Shown here: one piece after another, positions 56,701-64,000 of the stretch | Numbering within the stretch: position 1 is the first letter of the stretch | Layout: each line of letters starts with the position of its first letter | Program-made: the position numbers and the translations under genes | The notes under the pieces: model-generated | What the model was told of the DNA's origin: nothing | Databases searched by the model: none | Seen by the model: the letters and a program-made list of their open reading frames with translations, nothing else | NCBI GenBank assembly: GCA_003116975.1 | Contig: BGKB01000041.1 | Location: forward strand, 372,001-436,000 | Source of the DNA: Aurantiochytrium sp. KH105 | Lineage: Eukaryota > Sar > Bigyra > Thraustochytrida > Thraustochytriidae | Direction: 5' to 3' | Length of the DNA: 64,000 nucleotides

Positions 56701-59190
56701 TGGCACGAGACGTACAAATCCGCTCTCGTGGCCAAGAGTAGCGAACGCGCCGGCGCCCTCGCCAAGGCTGCAGAGATGGTCGAAAGAGACGTGGTGCTCG
56801 TGGGGGCGAGTGCCGTCGAAGATCAGCTGCAGCTTGGCGTCCCGCAGGCCATCAAAACGTTGCGTGACGCTGGTACCCAAGTTTGGGTTCTCACAGGAGA
56901 CAAGGTAGAAACGGCCATCAACATTGGCCTCTCGAGTAATCTGCTCGACTCTTCAATGTTTCAGCTCAAACTGATTGGCGACGATGTGCATCACTTGGAG
57001 TCGCAGCTCGACGAGATTCTCGATGTCTTGCAGCAGGCGACGGATGGCGTAGACCTGAACTGGGATCGCTTTCACACATCGTCTCACATCCAGCGTCATC
57101 TCACTCTCGATGAGCGTGATGGAGCGCAGAATACAGAGTCTGTCTTTGGTTCGACCATGTCAAAGATGAAATCTTGCCTGGTGTCCTTTGCGCGTCCTTT
57201 TCGCGAGTTCCGTCGCTTCATGCACAACTTTTTGCAGGCGCGATCGACGAACAAACAGTTTCAGGCCAATGTCGCGCTCATTGTGAGCGGTAACGCCCTG
57301 GAGCAGCTCTTGCACGAGCAAAAGGGATCCATCGAGCTGCAGCAGAAACTTCTTTACGCCGCGCGCGCTTGCAAGGTTGTCTTGGCGTGCCGCGTGAGCC
57401 CTGCGCAAAAGTCTCTCATTGTTGAGATGGTGCGCTACGCTCCAGACATCAAGCAGCTTCCTACACCGCCTGTCACGCTCGCGATTGGCGATGGCGCCAA
57501 CGATGTGCCAATGATCCAGGCTGCCCACGTGGGTATTGGCATCTCGGGCATGGAAGGTCGTCAGGCTGTCAACAGCAGTGACTTTGCAATTGCTCAATTC
57601 CGCTTCCTTGTTCGTCTCATGCTCGTTCATGGCCGTTGGACCTACCGGCGGCAGGCCAATCTCATCAACTACATTGTGTATTCGTGGCTTGTCTATACGG
57701 GCCTTCTCTTCATGTACCTGCCGTACAGTCTCTACAGTGGTCAGCAAATCTTTTACGAGACTCTTTACACCTCGTTTTTTGCGTACTTTGCAAACGTGGC
57801 GGTGGTGGCTCATGGTTGGTTCGAGCGCGATCTCACGCCGCAAACGGTGATGCGCAATCCCTGGGTGTACAGCGTAGGCGTCAATTCCAACGACCTCAAC
57901 TTCAAAAAGCTCGGGGCCGTCACCTTCGTGTCTTTTCTTCACATTCTTCTTCTCTTTGGCTTTCTCTTTTCGGTGCTTCCTAGTACAGTGCCGCTCGATA
58001 TTCTCGGCTCGGCCATGTTCGTCGGTCTCATCATGATCCTCTACACACGGCAAGCTCTTGTGGGCTCCACCTACGTGAGCATTACCGTTGGCATTTTCAT
58101 ATTGGATCTCATGTGCTTTTTCATCGTTATGGCCAGCATTCAGTCGCCACCCATCATCTACACCGAGTCCGAGGGCGCGGGCATGATATGGTCAGCCGTT
58201 GTTCTTTGCATGATGTCTGTTGTCGTGTTCGATTCCACCGTGCGCATTTCTCGCAAGGAATTCTTCCCGCATCCGGAGCAGGTCCTGCAAGAACTTGATC
58301 GCGGTTACTTTAAGGGTAGCAAACATGCGCGTCATTCGCATCAAGACGCTTTTCTCGTGCTGGAAGACTTTGGTCGTCTTACGGCGCTGCCCTTCGCGAT
58401 TGCTACACAGCGCATTGGCAACATTATTGAGAAGCGCGAGCTCGCGCAGCGTCAAAAGGACATGGAGAGCATCGGATCGATCTCGCAGCTGGACATGGTG
58501 GAACGGAGTTTGTCGGCCCCAGCCTCGGCGCACCTCGTGGCGTCGCGCTTCTCAGAAGACTCGACAATGATGGGCGAGCGCGCAAACTCGTCGATCGCGC
58601 ACCCGACATCGCAGTCTGCCTTCCAGCGCATGACTCCCGCCTTTGACTTTGACTTTTCTACATTTGGAAGTGACGTGCGTGCGAGTTTCCGTCGCATGGG
58701 TGCAAACGCTCGTGCGCCGTCCTTGCGTTCTGCTTCGGCGGGCAATCGTGTTCCGCCGTCCGTTAACGAAGAAGATGCAGATCCCTTGCCGCATACCGAC
58801 AGCGAAAGCTCACACGTCGATAACGACGCATACATGACCTCTGCACGTCGTTTTGATTTGCAAAAGTTTTTTCCCTTTGCACGCAAGAAGGGTTCGCTCG
58901 AAGAGATTGCCGAGCTTGAAGAAACGGAGGAGAACGGCGGCGGGGATGAGTCCCCATCCCCAGTGGAGGCGCAGGCACATAGTAGCGACGAATTGGGAGG
59001 CAACGAAGAGAAGGACAACCACAAGAATGAGGACGGAGACGATGGTTCGCTGCCGTCCCCTCCTACTCTTGAATCCTCTGCGCATGGTAACATCACGGAG
59101 GAGGACGTGCCGCAAGAACATCAATCAGAAGAGCCTCAGAATGAGCAAAACGAGCAAGCTGTCGATGATGAGAAAACGCGTCAGGGTTAA
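53788..59190 (+). CDS. P4-type ATPase (phospholipid flippase)
   Basis: A protein of 1,800 residues; the family is usually 1,100-1,350. The acidic disordered N-terminus covers about 1-150. The P4 signature NTTRTAKYNIWTFFPRAAGH precedes TM1-2 at about 235-290. The actuator loop is SGIDGETNLK (DGET near 358). TM3-4 lie at about 510-590. The phosphorylated Asp is residue 631 in DKTGTLTRNQMK. A Ser/Asp-rich insertion covers about 655-800, then comes the N domain, GDGANDVPMIQAAHVGIG near 1235, and TM5-10 at about 1290-1490. The tail of some 300 residues is acidic. It moves aminophospholipids to the cytosolic leaflet, normally with a CDC50 partner not seen here. The substrate class cannot be assigned with confidence. 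Confidence 0.95.
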   Translation: MAGAGEGADDARRGQEQPLADAQGPPEEASADRPGPGTEPTTDREADAAETEEDDNLTIGHSDHEDDGEELENGDGGGGGGAREDEGHQGSSGGDGDGDHDGERPMLEEAFGGRHGDQSAKDSRAQLDPELQNEAIKPTSMDDLEDEEDDQATPDTLDPYARWLRILGFTMSKTVPQPGKGEKVELIQLRVPFTSTFVRQQAKRGCNERLSNTTRTAKYNIWTFFPRAAGHQFLRYTNAFYLFIAIIALIGYFGENLWTVSFNPVTIIALLIVVVGVALIFEGLDDWRRHSGDRETNNATVSRIRKGEIEETTWGELVPGDLVYVNDRESVPADIVLLASYGADAKGSTCYIETSGIDGETNLKIKEVPKFMTASLFRNVEARESLQSSRMTSKRMSSYMSTPEVQLHEKQRLARIIPTLCAGLYEYEQPNVFMQFNATFVPRSSFNGDPLENPPSENDKKSLDFKNLILRGSQLRNTKWIVGLVVYAGPETKLALSRRPSPAKFGRIDTFMNRILAVVTVIMIVLIIFADVLLFTTTPDTATMWYFQYTSSTVDAFTTPGPLAYLFTFLILFSNIIPIPIIIIVEILNFYAQAVIQWDLELYHDKTDTAASCRTSNLVAEIGQITHVFSDKTGTLTRNQMKMIGCWVDGKMYGHQPPPPDKSEMENVGGASSKSGNDGEKDDPAAPKSFSSEDKQALEAIVEQEVANLNSGCIPSSPVSIPEELSNSINGSSKRNSGGFEDLELGNGGSTTKRHADDDAGDSTDIDDDASGRNLGSEDNFGCDDVDDDTNSEASMKSIDVEEVFQDAIGLLQENSNTDEHRAVLDFFVLLAVCHTVVLDWDEHGEPVLNAESPDEEAFVRAAGVCGVDLQSTSDGRIVIKTPHFEDEYKVLAVNPFNSSRKRMSLVLNRTSDNSIVLMMKGADNMMLERLAPDEMEKVEELSEALTRYSWNGLRTLVMGKRELTPDEYEEWHETYKSALVAKSSERAGALAKAAEMVERDVVLVGASAVEDQLQLGVPQAIKTLRDAGTQVWVLTGDKVETAINIGLSSNLLDSSMFQLKLIGDDVHHLESQLDEILDVLQQATDGVDLNWDRFHTSSHIQRHLTLDERDGAQNTESVFGSTMSKMKSCLVSFARPFREFRRFMHNFLQARSTNKQFQANVALIVSGNALEQLLHEQKGSIELQQKLLYAARACKVVLACRVSPAQKSLIVEMVRYAPDIKQLPTPPVTLAIGDGANDVPMIQAAHVGIGISGMEGRQAVNSSDFAIAQFRFLVRLMLVHGRWTYRRQANLINYIVYSWLVYTGLLFMYLPYSLYSGQQIFYETLYTSFFAYFANVAVVAHGWFERDLTPQTVMRNPWVYSVGVNSNDLNFKKLGAVTFVSFLHILLLFGFLFSVLPSTVPLDILGSAMFVGLIMILYTRQALVGSTYVSITVGIFILDLMCFFIVMASIQSPPIIYTESEGAGMIWSAVVLCMMSVVVFDSTVRISRKEFFPHPEQVLQELDRGYFKGSKHARHSHQDAFLVLEDFGRLTALPFAIATQRIGNIIEKRELAQRQKDMESIGSISQLDMVERSLSAPASAHLVASRFSEDSTMMGERANSSIAHPTSQSAFQRMTPAFDFDFSTFGSDVRASFRRMGANARAPSLRSASAGNRVPPSVNEEDADPLPHTDSESSHVDNDAYMTSARRFDLQKFFPFARKKGSLEEIAELEETEENGGGDESPSPVEAQAHSSDELGGNEEKDNHKNEDGDDGSLPSPPTLESSAHGNITEEDVPQEHQSEEPQNEQNEQAVDDEKTRQG

Positions 59191-59464
59191 GGCAGGCCGT
59201 GCATCGTGTCAAGTACGAGCACGAGAACGCGCCCCCAAAAAACCACAAAAAAAACTTGGCAACTTATTCAATTTTCTCCACTCTCTCTTTCTCAATCTAT
59301 CTTTCTCTCTCTCTTGTCGAGAGCCAAATCAAAATTCACTGATCCTGCATTCTCTGTTTGAAAAGAAAACAAAATTAGCAGCGCAAAAGGACACACGAAG
59401 ACAAGCAAGACAATCCAACGTGCATTGGGAATCATGCCGAAATACAACTTTGGCCGCAGCGTGC

Positions 59465-60921
59465 TTACTTTTTCCTCTTGCGCTTGCCGCCCTGCACCAC
59501 CGGCGTCGGATAGACGGGGCGCTTGGAAAAGGGAACGTTGACAGGATTGCCGCTGAGTTGCAAGCGCAAGAGTTTTTGCGCCATAAACACCGACGCCGTC
59601 TCGAGCTCGCGCAAGAGCGTCTGGAACGGGTCAATGGCGATCTTGGTCGCATCCTGACGGGTGCTTAACGCACTAGCCTTGACGTCAACCATGAGGGAGA
59701 GCTCTGCTTCGAGTTCATTGTACGTGTAGTCGATGAGCTGGCCATGGTTTTTGGAGTGAAATTCGGACTCGCGCGCAGTCACCGAGTACTTGGTGCCATC
59801 CGTGCGCTCCATTTGAATAGCCAAGCGACCCGCGATAAGATTGATATCGATGGGCTTTTCGATGGCACGATACACCTGAGGTGGCGTAATAACACCCGAG
59901 CAGCACTTTACGTGCATGACGGCGACACGGCCACGTCCTGTTGCATAGTGTGCCATATAGTTGCGCAGCGACTGCGTTTCTGGCTCGGAAAAGTTCGCTG
60001 GGCCCTGGAAGCTGTCAAGCTTGGCGCCCTCCTTGAGACGCTTTCCAAAGCCCCACGAGACACCGTCGAGACCCCAGTTCGTCTCGAGATCAACGCCGTG
60101 AGAGCCAGACACAGCGACACGGCGGTTCTTGCACCAGGACCGGGCGCTGCTTGGCGTATGCAGGTGGGAATAATCAAAGCCACCCGGATTTGCAATCATC
60201 ACAAAATGGAACTGCACTGCATCAAGCAAGGCCTTGGTGGTCTCACCACGGCCCTTGATGGCCATGGCAGTGTGTAGGATTCCCATTGATGAAGTCCACT
60301 CGCAACCCTTGAGCGTGCCAATGACAAAGACATGCTTGCCACGACGTCCGTTACCAACACGGAGACTCATGATGGCTTGAGGTTTCTTCTTGTCCGCCGT
60401 GTCACCAATCTCCACCAGATCTACATCCTTGTAGTGATCTGCGAGCTCCTTGGCAACAGCAAGAATCTCACGCTGAGAGCGGTAACGAAGAAAGACGCTC
60501 TTGTGCTTCCCGTACACAGGGTCGCGCGCCGTAAGGCGGTTGTAGTCTCCAGGAGGAAGAATGTCTCGAAGGGCCTTTTTCGAAAGGGCTTCAAGGTCGG
60601 CAGCATCCGAGGGAACCTCTTTGAGACTCTCGCGGAGGGCAGCAAGGCGTGCAGCTTCGACCTCCTCTGGCCGCAAGGGCTCCGGCTTGATTCGCTTGAC
60701 ACCTTCCTGGATAAGTTCTCCGAGACGGTCGTCATCTTCCGAGCTCGTTTCAAATGAAAAGTCGCCGCTGTCAAAGTCTTCCAAGTCTTTGAAGAGATCC
60801 TCGACGTCGTCATCAGCTTGCGCCGAGCCCCCGCCAAGACTCGAAAATAGGTTTTCGAGCTCAGAGTCGGTCTCGGTGGGCTCAGATTCTTCTGAGGTCG
60901 TCTCGTCTCCGCCCTCTTCTC

Positions 60922-60958
<37 letters not shown>

Positions 60959-61837
60959 TTCTTCGGCCTCGCCCTCTTCTCCTTCGTCAGCAGTGTTTTC
61001 CTCCTCAACCTCGCCGCCCTCTTCTTCTTCTGTCTCTTCTTCTTCTCCGTTGTCGGTCTCGTCTCCAGCGAAGATATCGCCAATGGTTTCGTCATTCGAA
61101 ACTCCTTCAACGTCATCGCTGCTATCATCAACCGTGATGTCGGTTGGAGAGTCGACGCTGTCGACATGTTCCCGATCGCCATCGAATCCGGTACTTTCGA
61201 CATTCTGTCTTTCTGGCTCAACATAGGCTCCGTGGGTGTTGGCTGACTTGTCGCGCGCGGAGAAGTCGCCTCGCAGGCTGCCCTCGCTTGACGCATCCAC
61301 GCGCATGAGCGTGCAGGTGGAGGCTTGGAAGCGGAATGCAGGGCAACTTTGCGCAGCGCACGTGTCGCAGCATTCTTGCTCGGACGCAGCGCTGGTCTGT
61401 GCGATCACAGCGCCGCTCTGCAGTGGTCTTGACAAGTCGGCAAAGGCGGTCTGGGACTCTACAAAGTACAGCGCTGCAGTGCCACAGAGCTCGTGTTTAG
61501 GATTCCGCAGCCGCAGTTCGCCGAGATGGTCGAGCGAGATGCCAGCGCTCACCCTTCCGCCCTGGTCGCCAGGCTTGATGCCGACGAGCGGCCGCATCGT
61601 CTCGCTCGCAGCGGACTCCTCGGTGGTCGTCGTCGCGCCGCCAAAGATGAGCTCTGGGAACATGTGCGAGCACAGCATCAGGATGCCCACCAGCGCAAGT
61701 CCGAGGCCGATCTTGAGCTTCCGCGTGGCCTGCGCGCTCCTGCGGTGCTCCTTGCTGTTCTCCGCCTGCAGCCTGCGCCAGTCGTCCTCGCGTCGCCGCG
61801 CCGAGCGGCCGCCGCCGCGCACGTTGCGCATGAGCAT
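59465..61837 (-). CDS. M14 carboxypeptidase-like pseudoenzyme, type II membrane protein
   Basis: A protein of 790 residues. A basic cytosolic head is followed by a signal anchor (KIGLGLALVGILMLCSHMF, about 40-60). A Cys-rich PAN/apple-like module follows (SEQECCDTCAAQSCPAFRFQ, then STCTLMRV), then some 230 residues of Glu/Asp-rich low complexity, including poly-Glu. The M14 fold starts at about residue 445. The metal ligands of the divergent partner's HxxE...H site are changed: HGREW becomes KGCEW (Lys510, Glu513) and DVHCCSG becomes HVKCCSG (Lys644). The substrate-binding LNRNWG is LETNWG, and the catalytic Glu of VETRG appears as Asp718 in LMVDVKA. It is probably inactive. ATG 61837 was chosen; the open frame goes on to a TTG at 62086. 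A plain peptidase annotation would be misleading. Confidence 0.87.
60912..60966. repeat. (CTT)n repeat encoding poly-Glu
   Basis: CTT/CCT triplets inside the M14-like gene, read as GAA/GAG codons on its strand, giving a run of Glu residues. Confidence 0.85.
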
Positions 61838-62493
61838 CTTGCCGCGGTCTCGCGCCGGTCCTCGGCGCCTCGCCGCTCCCCGTTCGGCCGACCGCGCGGG
61901 GTCCGGACGCCGCGCGCGCGCTCGAGCGGACCGCCTCGCGGGCGGAGCTTGCCCTCTCGGCGGCCTCGCGCGCCCGCGAGCCGCGTGGTTGCGGACTTGC
62001 TCGCTGTCGCTCTGCTCGCCCTGCTCGCTCTGCTTGGTCGCCGTGGCGTGCCGGCTACTCGCGCTTTGCGACCTCTGCGGGCGCAAACCGCATTCCGCAC
62101 TTGCCGCCGCGCCGCAAGTGCGCTATGCGCGGCGCGCGAAGGGCGCTTTCGCGCGCGGCAAGTCGGGAATGCGCGGCGCCAAGTGCGGCTAACGGGCAGG
62201 CAGTCGGCTCTCACAGGAGAAGAAGCGGGGAAAAAAGGAGAAAAAGGAGGGGAAGAAGGAGGCCCGAGCAGGCAGCAGCGACCAAGCTTTCCTGCCTCGC
62301 TCATTTTGGCAAAGACGGATCGCCCGCGCTCGCGACGGCGGGGAGCCGGGTCGGCCTGTCCGTCTGCTTAACTGCTTGCTCGCCTGCTTGCGTGTCTCGG
62401 ATTTTGTGGTTTCTGGACGGCGAGGGAAAGGCAAGGTGAGACCTTGCGAGAGTCTTGCAATTTTGCTACGTGAGCTGGAGAGCTTTGCTCACC
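61838..62493. promoter_or_regulatory. Bidirectional promoter of the M14 gene pair
   Basis: About 655 bp between the divergent starts. It contains the 27-bp element at 62065-62091 (one base different from 8202-8228). Next to it lie CAAGTG cores at 62098 (-), 62115 (+) and 62180 (+) and CAAGTC at 62159 (+). A purine-rich tract (62218-62270) follows. Confidence 0.6.
62065..62091. promoter_or_regulatory. 27-bp element shared with the RPL17/SEH1 promoter
   Basis: The element begins TTTGCGACC and ends CTGCGGGCGCAAACCGC, with one variable base (T here, G at 8211) between. TTTGCG and CGCAAA within it are reverse complements separated by about 11 bp. The other copy is at 8202-8228. Confidence 0.6.
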
Positions 62494-64000
62494 ATGGCGC
62501 GCCTGCTGAGAACCGCGGTGACGGCCCTGGTGGTGCTCGTGGTGGTCATGCTGGGCAACGAACCAACGCCGGTGACAGCAGCGTCATCGCGGCGCAGGAA
62601 GAGCTCTAGCTCGGGCATAGAACTGTCGGACGCCTTTTTCCAGCACTGGGCACCCTTCAAGGACTTGGAAAAATTCATGGACGCCTTGTACAAGCAGTAT
62701 AAATCGACGAAATTGATCTCCATGAGCACCATTGGCAAGAGCGCAGAGAAGCGGAAGCTGACACTCATGAGTATTGGCACTTCGGAGCCCAAATATCAGC
62801 TTATGCTCATGGCGACCATGCACGGCCGCGAGTGGATCACGCCATACGCTACGCTGTACACGGCGTGGCAGCTCCTCAAGTGTCACGAAGAGGGCGAGGA
62901 GCGCTGCGTTGACTTGCTCGCGAATACGCAAGTGCACTTCCTGCCCGTGCTTAACCCTGACGGCTACGAATTCACCCGCATCCCAGCATCGAAAAATGAG
63001 CAGGCGCGGCAATGGCGCAAAAACCGACGCAATCTGTGCTCCAAGTGCGAGCGAGGCGTGCATGGTATCGACCTCAACCGCAATTGGGGCGTCAAGGACC
63101 GGTCGTGGGGTTTCGGCAATGACAAAGCAACCACCGAGGTGTACCAGGGGAAGCATCCTTTCAGCGAGCCTGAAATCAAGGCCGTCCGGGACTGGCTGCT
63201 GCACAAGGGGCGCTCCAAGCACATTAACGCCTTTTTTGACGTACACTGCTGTTCTGGGGCTATTTTGCCCCCCTTTTACTACAATGGCGAATCTGAGCTC
63301 TTGCAATCGCAGAATCTTGACAACTGCAAGGCGATTGCCACCTCGATGAAGGCCGTGAACAAGATTCGCTACAAGTGGCGTCCGCGCGAAAAGGAGTTTT
63401 CGGCGTCAAATACGGGCATTGGCGCCGACTGGATTTACGCGGAGGCGGGCATCCCGAACGTCTTCATTGTCGAAACGCGCGGAAACAAGACCAAACTTCT
63501 CAAGGACATCTTTGAAGTCCCCGAGGACCAAATCATCCCCATCGCTAAAGAGCTCCAAGCCGGCTTTTGGAAAATGGCCGAGCTCTTTGCCAACAAACAA
63601 GCTGTCGTTCTCTCTGCTATCTCAGACACCGTCGGGGAGTCAGTTGAAAGTCTTTCACCGTCCGAGGCTGCAAGTCTTTTGGCTGCGACAGATTCTCTGA
63701 TTGGCTCGAGCAGCCCTGGTGGCGGTTCAAAGGGCGCTTCTGTTGATGCCATCGCAACGGCGCTCAGAGGCTCAAGCGTCGCTGCTGACGAAACGGACGC
63801 GCAGGATAATGTTGAACCTGGCGACATGAGTCTCGACGATCTTCTTGCAGCCTTTGATGACCCGTCCATCAAGTCCAAGGCCAAGGCCAAGTCGACGCCA
63901 GCACCAGAGCCAAAGCCTGAGTCTAAGCCACCTCTTCCGGCCGCTGAAACGAAGACGAACGCGGACGATACCCAGATCGACATGGACGACACAAGTTCAA
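62494..64000 (+). CDS. Secreted zinc carboxypeptidase, M14 family (3' partial)
   Basis: The frame is open from ATG 62494 (context CACCATGG) to the right edge, at least 502 codons. A signal peptide (residues 1-30, MARLLRTAVTALVVLVVVML) is followed directly by the mature peptidase domain, without the usual propeptide. The zinc ligands are His110 and Glu113 (MHGREW) and His251 (FDVHCCSG). LNRNWG supplies the Asn-Arg substrate clamp, and the catalytic Glu327 lies in FIVETRG. The C-terminal extension from about 365 is Ser/Ala-rich and then acidic and Lys/Pro-rich, and is cut by the window end. Carboxypeptidase A/B preference cannot be told. It is head to head with its degenerate paralogue, with 655 bp between starts. 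Confidence 0.93.
   Translation, partial: MARLLRTAVTALVVLVVVMLGNEPTPVTAASSRRRKSSSSGIELSDAFFQHWAPFKDLEKFMDALYKQYKSTKLISMSTIGKSAEKRKLTLMSIGTSEPKYQLMLMATMHGREWITPYATLYTAWQLLKCHEEGEERCVDLLANTQVHFLPVLNPDGYEFTRIPASKNEQARQWRKNRRNLCSKCERGVHGIDLNRNWGVKDRSWGFGNDKATTEVYQGKHPFSEPEIKAVRDWLLHKGRSKHINAFFDVHCCSGAILPPFYYNGESELLQSQNLDNCKAIATSMKAVNKIRYKWRPREKEFSASNTGIGADWIYAEAGIPNVFIVETRGNKTKLLKDIFEVPEDQIIPIAKELQAGFWKMAELFANKQAVVLSAISDTVGESVESLSPSEAASLLAATDSLIGSSSPGGGSKGASVDAIATALRGSSVAADETDAQDNVEPGDMSLDDLLAAFDDPSIKSKAKAKSTPAPEPKPESKPPLPAAETKTNADDTQIDMDDTSS

Noticed and set aside
57160-58053. 297-codon minus-strand frame in the flippase gene
   Set aside because: It is antisense to conserved P4-ATPase motifs and has the His/Glu/Arg-rich look of a reversed membrane domain.
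1-64000. tRNA, rRNA, CRISPR, transposon or virus-like element
   Set aside because: No T-loop/A-box pairs, reverse transcriptase, transposase, integrase or capsid motifs, terminal repeats or array structure were recognised by eye; small RNAs could still be missed.

Overview
The window is nuclear DNA of a GC-rich, gene-dense, intron-poor protist. It encodes eukaryotic ribosomal, translation, nuclear-pore, Golgi, mitochondrial and centriole/cilium proteins in mostly single-exon genes with strong G/C third-position bias. One clear 104-bp GT-AG intron is visible. PTEN, a P4-ATPase flippase, EGF-like, PAN-like and vWA-type secreted modules, a bacterial-type 3-methyladenine glycosylase and cilium-type coiled-coil genes together suggest a stramenopile, perhaps a labyrinthulomycete/thraustochytrid. 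That placement is inference from gene style; no marker gene proves it.

Layout. 1-5.9 kb: the tail of a CFAP57-like coiled coil (+), an SLC30A9-type zinc transporter (-) and a secreted EGF-repeat protein (+). 7-16.2 kb: RPL17 (-) back to back with SEH1 (+), Pol I subunit RPA12 (-), and eIF4G (+) behind a 1.6-kb GC-rich promoter region. 16.7-36 kb: ARMH3 (-), an Sfi1-like repeat protein (+), an MFSD1-like transporter (-), an AIM6/GDPD-like membrane protein (-), a 1,896-residue coiled coil (-) and an IQ-motif coiled coil (+). 36.5-40.1 kb: PTEN (+), Tag glycosylase (-) and a degraded vWA/PAN-like host pseudogene (+). 40.7-52 kb: a second CDF metal transporter (+), an ankyrin/double-BTB protein (-), METTL9 (-), COX11 (-) and ISCA2 (+). 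53.8-64 kb: a 1,800-residue P4-ATPase (+), then a head-to-head pair of M14 carboxypeptidase relatives. The left partner has lost its metal ligands; the right one keeps all of them and runs off the window.

Themes. Several gene pairs are divergent and probably share promoters: RPL17/SEH1, coiled coil/IQ protein, COX11/ISCA2 and the M14 pair. Four upstream regions carry copies of a CAAGTG-centred motif, clustered in three of them, and two bidirectional promoters share a nearly identical 27-bp element. Mitochondrial metal and cofactor genes are frequent (SLC30A9, an MMT-like CDF, COX11, ISCA2). No virus-like element, transposon, rRNA, tRNA or CRISPR array was recognised.
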